Source: Argentina anserina | Lineage: Eukaryota; Streptophyta; Magnoliopsida; Rosales; Rosaceae | Length of the DNA: 64,000 bases | Direction: 5' to 3' | Assembly (NCBI RefSeq): GCF_933775445.1 | Contig: NC_065878.1 | Span: 17,185,395 to 17,249,394 of the forward strand | Shown: positions 12,961 to 24,991 of the stretch, in pieces | Layout of the letters: each line of letters begins with the position of its first letter | Numbering within the stretch: the stretch's first letter is position 1 | Made by a program: the position numbers and the translations under genes | Notes under the pieces: model-generated | Databases searched by the model: none | Told to the model about the DNA's origin: nothing | Seen by the model: the letters and a program-made list of their open reading frames with translations, nothing else

Positions 12961-15900
12961 AAGTCGGAACCTAGCCTTTGGCCGGGCGAAAGTTACGATA
13001 CAGTTAGAGCTCTAGTCTGTCTGCCTTAGTACTGCATGTGAGATAACGGTTGGTTATCTGCTCATGGGTACTCAGTTTATTTGGATGTTGGGTAGCGGGT
13101 GGCTATCCAATATCAGCGGTGTATTACGAGAGGGGTAACAGATGTGTACCAGCGTTCTTGGTACCCGTATTATAAATGCATTTGGGTAACCAGAAGGGTT
13201 ACTTAATTTCTCATGAGCGCTTCTTTTTCTTTGGGACAACCAGATGGGCCGTCCACTGACTCATGAGTGCATTTATATTTGTTTGATTTGTGGATTTTCG
13301 TATATATTGATATGCGAGTTATATATTTTCATTTTACTCATACGAGCTGTAAAAGCTTACCGGGTTTGTGTTTACAATCCCGGTGCACCAATTCGATGGT
13401 GTAGTGGATAACTCCGCAGGTGTGGATTAGCGGGAATTGACGGACCGCTCAGAGGACTTGAAGTTATTTATCTCCAGCATGCGTGAGGATTTGGTGTGAC
13501 TATCTCGTGAGGATTATACATTTCCAATTTATATAATGTTGAATTATATGTTTGGTTTGTAATAATTGGTTTCTGAGTTGTATTGAGAACTCAGTGATGA
13601 TCCGCTGTGCACGTTAAATGATTTCGATTTTATTGAGATTATTTTGTGTTTAACGACTTTAGAATTTTGAGTTTTTAAGCTCGAAATTTTGGGGTCGTTA
13701 CAGAAAAGCAACCGCAAGTCTTTTGTACTGGGTGCTTAGAGCCAGTGCTTGGGCCTAGATACATTTGCAAGAGGAGGAGAAGCTGTTCCAATTTTGTTCT
13801 GCATAGATCATGTGCAGAGTTACCTCTTAAGCTCAAGCACCCAATGCACTACGATGAACACTTGCTTACTCTCAACTTCAATCAAACAAGAGAATACCAT
13901 TGTGATGTATGTGACCAAGATTGCAGTCGCAGATTCACTTACAATTGTTTCCAGTGTGACTTCAACATCGACCTCAAATGTGCTTCCGTGGAAGGCTTCA
14001 AACATTCCAGACATCATCATCCATTAATGATCAAGAAGCAAGGAGGCAGAAAAAGAGAGTCTGATCCTCTAGTTATTTGCGATGCGTGCCAGTTACCAAT
14101 ATATGGCCTTAGTTACAGTTGCATCCATACCTACCGACGTCACAAGTGCGGCTTTAATCTCCACGAGTCATGTGCAGAGTTACCCCCCGAGATCGTCCGG
14201 CACCCGCTGCACCGTAAACACCCGCTTGCCCTTCTGACTACAGTTCAAGATATCAAAGTTCGTTGCTCTTGTAACGCCTGCAATCAACGTTGCATATGCC
14301 GCTACAATTGTTCCATTTGCAAGTTCAACCTTGACCTCAAATGTGCCACCAATTGGCGATACATTATTGAGAATGACTCTCACCAGCATCAGTTCATTGT
14401 CTACTGGAGGGAAATGGGCGAGCTTTACTGTGACATATGTGGGGAGCTCTGGAGTGGCACCATCTTCTACATTTGTAGCATCTGTCAACTCTCGGTCCAT
14501 CAGGAATGTGCTTCATTTCCAGGCTACACCGAAATTCCCGAGCACGAACACCGCCTCAAGCTAACTTGGTTCCTTGAAGACATTTACCCCAAGGACCAGG
14601 TCTGTAAAATCTGCTCTAAAAACATTGATAAGAGTAGTACGATATATTATTGCCAGGAATGTTGCAGATATGTTGCCCACACTAAATGCATGGCAGTTGA
14701 GTTCTTCGAGAAAGGAGAAAACCGAGACAGAAATCTTGACGTTGAAGATGATGACAATGAGGATTTCCTACACTTCAGTCATCATCATCGTTTAGCTGCT
14801 AAAAATTATCGTCAGGAGGTTAAGGATGACACAATACTTACTTGTCAGGGTTGCATTCAACCCATCACTCAAGACTTCTACAGCTGCAGCAGTAAACAAG
14901 AAGAAGAGTCTTGCCGCCATTTCTATCTCCACAAAATATGTGCTCGGTTACGAAGAAAGCTACTTCTCCCTTTGCACCAACACGAATTCACACTCCTCCC
15001 TCGGGCTTCTTCTATTGACGGCGTGTTTAAGTGCTATATGTGTGGTATCTTTCACCATGGATTTGTATACAGTTGTGTACAATGTGCTTTGCTAGCCGGT
15101 GAAAACCTTTGCTACATTGACCTAGAGTGCAGTCTGTATTGGGAAACAAGAGATCTTAAACATGAGTCTCATTCTCACCGCCTCCTCCTTGACGTGGAAT
15201 ATGATGAGCACGTCTGTTGCAAGGGTTGTGGTTCCAAATTATATCTCTGCTTCGAATTCAGTTGTAAGAGATGCAACTATCATCTTTGCATAGCCTGTGT
15301 AAGATTACCTCTTACTGCTAGGCACCGGTACGACACGCATGTTCTGCAGCTCACCTATGCTGGTAATGAAAGCAAAGTAGGTTACTACTGTGAGATATGT
15401 GAAGGGACAAGGGATCCTGAAAATTGGTTCTACTACTGCAGACAGTGAGACTTTGACTGTCATCCTCATTGCATCATAGGGAGGTATCCCCGAGTTAAGT
15501 TGAGGAGCACTTACAAGCACGGCGATCATGTCCAACACCTCGTCACCCTTGTTAGCAAGTGGAAGAGCCCCATTCGAGGCGATAAGAGAGACAACATTCT
15601 TCCTTGTGAGAAGTGCGGTGAACTATGCCAAGGATTAGTGTACGAATGCAGTGAGTGCAATATCAATTTCCATAGAGAGGGATCTTGTGGAACTGCAGGT
15701 TCAACAAGTTCTCGCAGGTCTCCTCAGATCGAAGAGCTAAGTTAATGTCCCTAGATATTTTACTTGATTTATTCTGATCTACGTTCATTTGTATAAGATT
15801 GAGTTCATTATTTGGAGGTATGATAATCTACCACCTTGTTTTCTTTTCGGTTAGTATGTAATGATGGTATGAACTGAATATTGTGTGAGATTGTTGATTT

Positions 15901-16048
15901 GTTTTCTTTGCAATTTCCTGCTGTACAATGGAGCTGAATACATGCTCTTCATTCCCCATAGACCCTTAATCCAAAGTGAGTTTCAGTTTTTGACCGCTCA
16001 GGTGGCCGATTAACAAAAAGCTACATAGGGTGTAATCTGTCCATCTTT

Positions 16049-17833
16049 CTATTCGGCATGGATCTCAGGCTGAAACTTCGGACTCAATGTCAACGTCTTC
16101 TTTGCCAGATTCCGGATATCTTCCCTACTGGATTCAGTTGATATTCGTACAAGTTCTATCAGCCCTCTACTGAATATGAAATCATATGCATTGTCCTCTG
16201 CATGAATCAGACAGTGAGATAGCTAATTAGAGAAAGATTTCGAACCCACACTAGATCATATATCAGATTCAAGTGTAATTGTCCAGAATAATTTCGAACT
16301 TCCAATTGAAAATAAAAAGGCTTGAGTTTGGAAGGTGGGTGGGTTACCAATTTGTGCTAAATGGCAGAGTGCGAGCTCAATATGGCGCTTTGTAGAAGAC
16401 GAGGTTGTATTGGAGTTGATAATTAACCAAGTAAGGGCACCATCTTCAAGCAAAAGGGAGTGACCTTTTCTATGTCCTGCATATGTTATGCTTTTTCTAT
16501 ATTTAAGACCAATGCAACACACTGCATTTGAACTCATGGTAAACAAAGACAACTTAGACCAACCTTGGATAGTTCCGCGAGATTCACACTTAGCAAAATT
16601 GGCCATTCCCCTAGCAACTTGCGCAATAACGTCATTACTCCCTGACCTTGCCATTTCCAAAAGCGCCTTAATGCCACCATCTTCTTTCAGCATCATGTGT
16701 AATCTTTCTGCAAGTAACAAACTTGGAATCCAACAAACAGGTTTTGATTTGTTAATACCTAGTAAAGCTCAATTGTTTCTATGTACACAACCACCCAAAC
16801 TTAAATATACTGAAGCTAGTTAGTAATAGTGTAATACAGCAACCAGGTATTATCTTTTCTTGAAGTTTATACTTAAAAGTTAAAAGTTACGGTTCTGTTC
16901 AGAAAAAAAAAACTCTAATATTATCTGTGAATTACCATTTCCACATAAATTAGCAAGCGCTCCAGCAACCATTCTAAGAGTTTGTGGATCATTTGTCTTC
17001 AATGCTGTCCCTGCTAGCAGTTGAGCTCCCCCCTTGCTCATAATTAAGCCTTGATTCACCTCTGATGAAGTCCAAATGAAAAACAAAGAATAGGTTAACC
17101 TTACTAAAATACCACAACATAATAGGAAAAGCAACTTACTTTTTTTTTTTCAGGTTATCGACATTCACTATTTTCTTAAAATTGATTTGCATTAGGTCAA
17201 GAAAAAGAAAATGGAAAGCAGCGGAGATGTATAATATTTTTACTGTCTATTAAATAAAGTGTGAGAGTGTATCTCTAAATAAGTGTTTATTTCGGTGTAA
17301 CTTTTTTTCGTAGAGTTGAGGTTTTTTATTGTTGCTACCCGTAGACCTAAGCATTTTGCCAAATCACGTTAAATCCTGATGTTTGCTATCATTTTTATTT
17401 TCTGCTTGTGCTTGTGAGTTATTTTGATTTTCATTCTACCGTTCATTCTTCCGCATTCCCCAACAAAGTATTCACCTCTCGCTGGACCTCAATGTTGTCG
17501 CCGTAATCGAAATCGGAAATTCGATCCTCCTCATTTCTCGGCCGGACTCTCACAGCAACCCTCACTCTTCCTCCATCTACAACAACAACAACAACAAAAA
17601 TTAGCACAAATCTTCAACCAAACTCAATCGAGGCTAGAATCAAGAAAGCAGACCTTGCTGGAGCTCGGGAGCCGAGAGGTGGGAGTGACGGAGCGCCGTG
17701 AGGAGGAGGAAGAAGGAGGTGCGGATGGCCTGGAGCGGACAGAAGACGACGTCGTCTGGCGCTGCGGCTTGTCGGACCTCGCGGCTCCGGCGCCGTTGGG
17801 CGGTGCCGTTAGGGAAGATCTCAAAGAAGCCAT
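16049..17833 (-). pseudogene. Armadillo-repeat kinesin (KIN-UC/ARK1 type) remnant lacking motor and stalk
   Basis: KIN-UC/ARK kinesins bind microtubules with an N-terminal motor and carry C-terminal armadillo repeats; ARK1 acts in root-hair growth. A Ser/Arg-rich first exon (17654-17833, starting MASLRSSLTA, ending SRLPSSSK before a GT) fits the family's N-terminus. Then come only the last four armadillo exons: 16936-17061 (IMSKGGAQLLA, DPQTLRMVAGALANLCGN), 16564-16707 (GIKALLEMARSGSNDVIAQV), 16348-16476 (RHIELALCHLAQ) and 16049-16197 (LVRISTESSREDIRNLAKK, then TAG). These four join in frame with proper splice sites. The 592 bases between the two parts cannot hold the motor, coiled coil and early armadillo repeats, about 700 residues or more. 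Joining exon 1 directly to 17061 would be out of frame. I read this as an internal deletion. The first-exon assignment rests on composition and position and is the weaker part. Confidence 0.8.
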
Positions 17834-20097
17834 TGATTTCGGAGAGTGAAGGGAGTGGGAGAGAGAGAGATTGTTAGGGGGTTTAGTAGTAGTAGTAGTA
17901 GTAGTCATGAAAATGAGAGAGAGAGAGAAAGAGAGAGAGGGAGGAGTGGCGGGCACGATGGGAGAGGGAGGGAGGGAGAGAATGGGAATTAAATAAAATC
18001 AAAATGGGGGGAGACTGAAGAAGAGAGAAAGAGAGTTCCCGCGTTGTGTTAGAGAGACGACCGTTATTATAAAAATGAATTATCCTCTAATGAATGTCGT
18101 AAAGGTGTAAAAAGGGGAAAGTTAATTCAGATACAGTTTTTTTTTTTACCTTTGTAATTTCTTTTATTACTGTATCCGTCGGATCAGTAGGATTGTCCGA
18201 TCCTCTGATCAGTTATATAGTACGACTGATTGCTATTTTAGTGATGTTTTGAGTATAAGTTATGATGCTTTGTTTGGCCGGGGAGGACATGACATTTGTT
18301 ATTACGGCTCGTAGGTGAGCTTTATGGATAGATGGGTCGTGCCTGGTCACTCGGGTGGTATGTTTCACAAATCATGTCTAGAATCTAGATGTTGGTGATT
18401 ATGGGTTTCGTTGATAAGATTTTCAAACATATAATATGTTACGCTTGCGCCATACATGACATGGGATTATTTGATTTGTGAATCAAATACGAGACTTTAA
18501 GTGACCATTGTAACCATAGTTTGTCACTTTTTCAATCCCTTTTTATAACTTCTTGCTTTTACAGTGAGACATTATTAAGATAAAAGTGGTGTCAAACCTC
18601 AAAGGCTCAAACAATGGAATGAAAAGGAAGTGTGATTGTTTAATGATGTGATCACCATCAGCACAAATGTGGTAAAAAAAAAATTGTGGTCATGTAGTAG
18701 GGGACGATTGGTTGGGTAGTGAATCTATGTCTCTTATGGGTAGGGACTGTGATGGATGCTTGTATTGTATAATAGGGTGATACGTAGCTGTGACCTCCAT
18801 GACGGTTCCCAATATGAACTGTTTGGAGGGAAATCGAACATGACTACCTTTTCTGGCGAGCAAGGATTGCAAAAGCAAGCCTCTAGAGTGGAGCACATGT
18901 TGTGTGTGGGGTATACTCACTCTTATGCTTATTATACATACACAATACGTTTTGATCTCCAACCAATTTCGTAGTGTCACTTGTGTTGAATCTTGATGTT
19001 GCCACAATGGTTTAGAAGGAGACCAATTGCAATGTGTGTGCGACGCGTGAGGCCAGTTTATGTTGGCTGTAGAGGTGTAATTTCGTAAAAATTATATTTT
19101 TCGTATAAGAAATAAAATGTCTAGTATATGGGTGTTATTCCCTATAAATTCAGTAGATGATGAAATATTGGGTCAGAAGTCAGAACTAAATTACTATGTC
19201 TTGATTCACAAGTCTTGTCAACTTTGTTTTGTACAACTTTACAAAGTCATCAAAAGAGCTTTTAGGCAGAGGAGCTGTTGCTCCTGCCCCAAACCCAGTC
19301 TGATTTGATTTCTGAAACGTCATTCTCCAAGTGATAAGATGACTCCTTCAAATCCAATTGCTCTCCCAATTTGAGAACAACAGTCTCATTTCATTATTTT
19401 GCGTCTCGAACATGCATTGGTGGAACCCAATATTCTATAGCTTTTCAAACAACCAGTGCCTTCTTCCTTGTTACCCATTTGATAAACAAAGATTAATCCA
19501 CATGAGCACCTATGCATGTTGATCTTCGACACAATGAGTTCGATTTGTTTGGTTGTGCTCATTTGGCCGGCAATGCAGTACATCACCAAGCTGGAATGAG
19601 ACAACAATTATGTACTCTGTTCCATTGGTCTTTTCCTGTGCTTGGTGATTAAATGAAAACACAAAAATCCAACTAATTACAGGAATGATAGTTGACTAGT
19701 AAGAACAAAAACAAATTCCAATGTGGAAGCGATTGAGTTGGTTCGTATGATTTACAATAAAAACGACTAAGTAAACGGGAGATGATCGGCAAAATAAGCA
19801 TTTTGTTACTCATTTGCAATATGCAGATACAGATGCCTGATGCCTCTGCAGCCCAGCAACTTACAGACTTGGGAGGTAAATAACAACAGCACAACACTTC
19901 CCATAACTGTGACTTGTATTTAACCATCCCGCGTGGGATAAATTTCAACCCATAGCAAAGATTGACTAGCATATCCAAATACTTCCCCACATAGGGGGAT
20001 CCGGATCCAATTGAACAGCTCCGAGCGACAAGGGACTGGTGAAACTTTTGACAGTGCCTTGAAGATGTATTAAGTTAGGGAAGAGCTAAGATAAATG
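17834..20097. other. Intergenic region
   Basis: The first 200 bases hold purine-rich (GA)n and (GTA)n runs that fit a 5' UTR for the minus-strand kinesin exon. About 18060-19650 has no frame I recognise. The stretch from about 19660 to 20097 is probably the 3' UTR of the SVR1-like gene. Confidence 0.45.
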
Positions 20098-23000
20098 CTA
20101 CCTTCCAACAGTGGCAGCAACCTTCTTAGGTTTCAAACCCAAGGCTGAAAGATCACCTTTGCTTAATTCCATGTGTGTGCTGAGCCTGAATTTCAGAAGA
20201 CGTCAGCAAGAAACTCAAAGGGTTCCTAGATAATCCCTCTTGTACAACTTAAAAGCAACATTAGATGTTAGAATGCAAACCAGACAGAATGATGTGGGAC
20301 TGTCAACACCTAATTCGAAAAATATATTGTTTCACCCAAACACTAAAACATTTGCGTTCAATGTGTACATAGATACTCACATTCTCAAAACAAAACAAAA
20401 AACAAAAACAAAAACAAAAAAAAGATAGATGATTACCCAAGGGTTGTTGGAAGTCTACAACCGCCAATGCGTACACGTTTTAATGAGTGTATCTGGAAGA
20501 AGTAGAAACATGGTAAGGAACACAAGTAGAACTCAAAATGTATTTAGTAAAAGATTTTAAAGTCCAAAATCTCATTAAAGATCACATATACAACTGTTAC
20601 TATATCTTAAGTTTGTAGTGTGAATTGAATAAACCACAGAGATCCCTATCAACATATACAAACCACAAACAACTGTAACTCTCTGGCAGCTTTGAACATA
20701 GAACAATGAAGCAACACATTCTGGAAAAATGAAATGGGTATCATCAAAGAACCACATGTCTTTTACAAAACTACAAAGATCCCTGAATCACAACATTACA
20801 AACTGTAACTCTCTGGCAGCCTTGTACATAGCACAATCAAGCAAAAACATTCTAGAAAAATAAAATGGGATCATCAAAGAACCCCCATATTTTATAAGGT
20901 AAGAAGATTGCAATCATACAGAAAAAGAGATAAAAGTTTCTTGAATATTGATACAGATTGTTAAACAAGTCAAAGTTAAGAAGATCATCAAAGATCCTTC
21001 ATATTTATTCATAAAATTCACATATCTGATTAATGTGACCAAAATTTAAATGAAACAAACATAACCAGAAATCATTTTAAATGAATAAAACACTCCTATC
21101 TATGAACGAATCTAACCTCAAGTCCAGCATTTTTAACAAGTTCTCGCACCTCATGGTTCCTCCCCTCATGAACCTGCATGCATCCAATTTGGCAGAATGA
21201 AGGCCATCACAGAGTTGGCAGCACATGCATATGTGAGTTCAGTATAACTACTTATATCCATTCTCCAGCAATTTAATTATTTCCAGAAGAGTTATATGAC
21301 TTCCAAATCACATGTTTGATAGGTTGATTTGTACAAGAGAATTACAGGTCCACAATCAGATGACACTAGAAACAAAATTCATATGAAAAAGTATGTTTTC
21401 TTTAAGGTTATTAGAACAGTGGTATCAGACAGTGAAAGAGAGAGGGGAGAGAGAATCGACAGTGAAAGAGAAAGGGGAGAGAGAATCAACAGTGAAAGAG
21501 AGAGGAGGGAGAGAACCAGTACCACAATACGCAAACGGGATCTTGACACTTCCGGCTGTTGTGGTAGTAACTCCACAGAATCTGGGGTACAATGGACACC
21601 ATCGACAACCGTTCCTTCACTGATGGCAATCAGGCTTCACTTACTTACAGAACCTTCTATTATGGCAATGTATCTACAGTTAGTGTGAAAGTAAGTCATC
21701 AGGATATATGATCCATGCAAATAGTGCCCAAGCATGAGTTAAAAAGGAAGAATAAACAGATGATAAGTACAGTACACCCCTCCATATACATATGCCCTAA
21801 TCTAACGTAAATTCACGCACAAAAGATAAGTACTAAGCAAACAACAGAAAGATGCGGACTTACTCCTTTGACAAGTTCGCTGAAGGATGTGATATACTTT
21901 GAGCAAAATCTCCTGAAAACATGCATAATAACATAAAAAAACATTAGATGACTATTGGTTCCATTATGTATCAACTCACAATGGACAATGAACACTACCA
22001 TCATTGGTGACAACAATCAACCCAGTTGTGGCAACATCAAGACGGCCAACAGTAAATAGTCGCGGTCTGGGTGTTCCTGGATTTCTCTTATCCTGAAAAT
22101 TCAAAACTACAATTCAAGTAACTGTCAAAATGAACGAATGTATGCTATCAACACATGACTCTGAATCCAAAATCCCAAAACACAAGCGAATGACCGATGA
22201 AAAAGTAGGCAGTATGCATTAATTTTGTAAAGCCTTCAACATACCCAGCTCTTTAAGTAATCATCAAACAAACCCAATACAGATTTCTTCTCCCCGGCAG
22301 CGCAAATGTACCTATCACAGCACAAACACATCAACCCCAAAACCAAACTTTCCAAAGCCTCAAATTTCAAATAGCCTCGCAAACAATACAAGCAGTTGCA
22401 TACCCTTTCGGCTTGTTGAGTGCAAGATAAACCTTGGGAGGCAGCTTCTTCGGCAGCCGATTCCCACTGACATAAATAATATCCCTCCCTGGATCAACAG
22501 GAGTCTACAAATCACACCAAAATATTACTCTTACAGTAACATTATCTGTAACTTAAGCCAATGTAGTAAAGAAGAAGCTTACTTGAGGAGCATTGCACAC
22601 AGAACCATTCACAGTCACCTTCCCATCAAAAATGAGCTGCTCACTGCTCCGCCGCGACGCCACTGAACTCAAACACAGCCATCACTCAACTCAAATTCAA
22701 TCCACTTCAACAATGCAATTCATCCATCAATTTCAAATTAAGGAGTGACGCAGTAATTGAGACGACTCTACCTCCGGCGGCGGCGAGGACCTTACTGAGG
22801 CGCTGGGACTCGCGGAAGTTCAGATTGTAAAACCTACGCGCGGCCTTGGAATGCTTGGGCTCGGCGGTGAGCTTGTTCTGCTTGGCGGCGTCTTTGGAGG
22901 TGGTCTTCTTCTTGGTCTTGGAGTCGGCGTAGGCCATCTCGTGGAGGAGACTGGAGCTTGAGCTTGCCATCGTCGCCGCGGACGATCCAGGGGATGAAGA

Positions 23001-23184
23001 GCTGCTGGCCCTGGCCGGGGAGGGAGTCCGGGTCGGGTTTGGGCTTGGGCGCGAAGGTGATGTTGAATTCGAGGGAGAAGGAGGAGACGCGACAGGAGAG
23101 GCGGGGGAGGGGGCGGAAGGGTGTGAGGGAGAGTGAGCGTTTGAAGAAGAGGGAAAAAGGGAGGGAAGCTAGTGATACCGCCAT
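20098..23184 (-). pseudogene. SVR1: SVR1-like plastid 23S rRNA pseudouridine synthase, frameshifted and interrupted
   Basis: SVR1 is a chloroplast RsuA/RluB-family pseudouridine synthase needed for plastid rRNA maturation. Ten exons fit the family: 22772-23184, 22583-22662, 22404-22504, 22245-22311, 21999-22092, 21864-21912, 21523-21673, 21117-21173, 20437-20492, 20098-20185 (TAG). An N-terminal transit-peptide-like stretch (MAVSLASLPFSLFFKRS) is followed by QQLFIPWIVRG, the S4-like RLSKVLAAAGVASRRSSEQL and the catalytic GRLDVATTGLIVVTNDG, whose Asp is present. Two lesions are visible. Exon 1 changes frame between LKLQS and LLHEMAYA (about 22935-22957), and the summed exons (1156 nt) are one base over a multiple of three. 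Exon 7 has TGA at 21637-21639 where the family has Arg (VSK-stop-SLIAISEGT). All splice sites look usable. It is either a pseudogene or holds two sequence errors; a second copy would then be expected elsewhere. Confidence 0.9.
21430..21519 (-). repeat. 30-bp minisatellite next to the SVR1 exon 7 donor
   Basis: Three copies of a purine-rich 30-bp unit (AGTGAAAGAGAGAGGGGAGA core, plus strand) end almost exactly at the 5' splice site of intron 7 (exon end 21523). Confidence 0.9.
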
Positions 23185-24991
23185 TTCTGGTTTGCGAGGG
23201 GTTTTTGGTTTTTGGTTTTTGAGTTTTATGGATATGTTTTGTTTTTGTTTTTTTTTAAAAAAAACAATATAAAAATATATTTATGATGTTCTTTTAACAA
23301 ATTTTATTTAATTTTGTATCGAAATTTTTTATTTCTTTGTGCCACACCGGAATATCCAAATTAAAATTAAATTGATGGCTATTTCTCGATTTTTTGTTTA
23401 ATTTTTAATTCATGACATGGATCTTATAATCTTTAGTTTGCCATATTTCAAACAGTCTTTTCATCATTCGCACTTGTTGAAATATAGTATTAGATGGCAT
23501 TGTCTTATTGTGAGTTTCTCACTTTGAATGACTTACCACTACTAATTAGAATGATTAGAGATTAAAACTCATTCATATAGCTAATTCTCTTTAGATTAAT
23601 GGTTAGCCGAAGAAGAGGCATAGATGCTTCTAACCATAATAGGCTCGCAGCTGTTTTCGGCAGATTTAGTTACGAAAAATAACACTCAAAATATGATCAA
23701 AATAAATAAATTATCAAAAGATAATACAAATAAGAACTTTAAGTACTAAATAGTTCAAGTAACCAATTTTGTGATGAAAGATCACAGTGAATTTTCTTTT
23801 AAAAACCATTTTGTGAAGAAAGTTCACAGTAAATATTTTTTGGTAAATTCCACTTATGTACTTAATTTATGGCTACTTTAATAATTTAGTACGGTATTTA
23901 TGTCAGTTTTGAACTTTTAATCATATTTTAAGTGTTATTTTTGTAATTGTACTCATAAACCCTTGAAAATCCATATTTAAATTCATTTTTTTTCTATAAT
24001 ATAGTGCATATGTAACTTTTAAACAGGTAGTTTAACTAATTTTGGATGATCACGTTTCTTAATTTATTTTATAAATTTTATTTAGCATTTTTCTTTATGT
24101 ATTTCACCATTTAATAGCCATTCTTGTGAAATATTTTATTCAATTTTTACTAATTATTAATTTATAAATTCGTTGGAACCTAAAAGAAGTCATATATATT
24201 ATGCATTTAGTGAGGATTCAAGTAATATACAATGCCGGACAAAATTATTACTTGATCGAGGCTATTAATTTATCATACATTCTTTTATTGATGTTTAACT
24301 GTAAATGAGAGACAATTTGGTCATTTGGTATGACAGGAAAATATGAAGAAAAATGTAAAATTTAGGAGTTAAGGACTAAAGAAACGAAAATAACCCTCAA
24401 AATATGATCAAAACTGATAAAAGTATCAAAAGAGAATACAAATGAGAACTTCTAGTACTAAATAGTTCAAGTAACTGTACATCAGTACCACATGAGGAAT
24501 TTACTTATTTACCCAACATTTTTTAATGAAGAAATTCAATAAAGTTATTCAGAAAAACATTTTGTGAAAAAAGTTGGTAGCGAACTCTCATAAACAAACT
24601 TGTGCTTCAAAAACCAATTTTGTAAACCTTTTTGTGAGGAAAGTTCATAGTGAACTTTCTTCAGAAAACATTTTTGGGTGAATTCCACCTATGTACTTAT
24701 TTTATGGCTACTTTGATAATTTGATAGGAATTTATGTCAGTTTTGATCTTATTTTGTTATTTAAATAATTCTATTCATAAACTCCTATAATGTACACATA
24801 AATAAATATTTCCCTATTATCTCCAAACTAACTCTTAATTACCTTAGATTCATAAAATCATCAACTATTTTATATCTTCAAAGTCATAATAGTTATTACA
24901 TATCCCTCAGTTAACAGTATCGATAGGCAGGAGGTCATGAGAGAACCCATAGTTAGTATATAGCATAAGTCTATCCACTAGTAATCTAAAT
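23185..24991. other. AT-rich region with a diverged direct repeat
   Basis: There is no gene here. A segment of about 290 bases at 23671-23960 (ATAACACTCAAAATATGATC, then ACTAAATAGTTCAAGTAAC, then TTTATGGCTACTTT) recurs in the same orientation at about 24383-24760, roughly 85-90% alike by eye. This looks like an old duplication or two short LTR-like copies. Confidence 0.6.

Larger units (their letters stand above)
10650..13702 (+). mobile_element. Solo LTR of a Ty3/gypsy (Tekay/Del-like) retrotransposon
   Basis: The element starts TGTAATAACCC and ends GGGTCGTTACA; the inverted ends match except for two transitions. It is flanked by a perfect 5-bp duplication GAAAA (10645-10649 and 13703-13707). 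No gag, protease, integrase or RT frame lies inside, so this is one ~3.05 kb LTR left by recombination between two LTRs. A TATA box (10968-10975) precedes a GC-rich leader with a (CT)n tract. It also contains 28-bp tandem repeats (about 11808-12030), a ~270-bp direct duplication (12340 and 12610 regions) and ~80-bp repeats (12760-12955). Long terminal repeats of this size with TGTAACGACC-type ends are typical of the Tekay/Del clade; the clade is inferred. Confidence 0.93.
10210..15745 (+). pseudogene. DC1-domain (Cys/His-rich C1) gene split by a solo LTR and carrying a nonsense codon
   Basis: DC1 proteins are plant-specific arrays of zinc-binding Cys/His modules related to the C1 fold; few have a known function. 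The 5' part (10210-10649) starts at an ATG and reads HFSHEHPL, CEAC, CTKC and HKSC. Removing the LTR at 10650-13702 and one GAAAA copy rejoins the frame exactly (QSEK-QPQVFCTGC), and 440 + 2038 bases make 826 codons including the stop. About thirteen modules follow with repeated patterns such as FNIDLKC, HESCAELP and CDICGELW. At 15446-15448 a TGA stands where the second Cys of a C-x2-C pair is expected (YYCRQ-stop-DFDCHPHC); the same frame then stays open to the TAA ending at 15745. The last module (FHREGSC) is slightly off pattern, so the natural end is uncertain. As it stands the gene could give only the first ~147 residues plus LTR-coded residues, or a downstream product if the LTR drove it. 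Probably a pseudogene. Confidence 0.9.
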
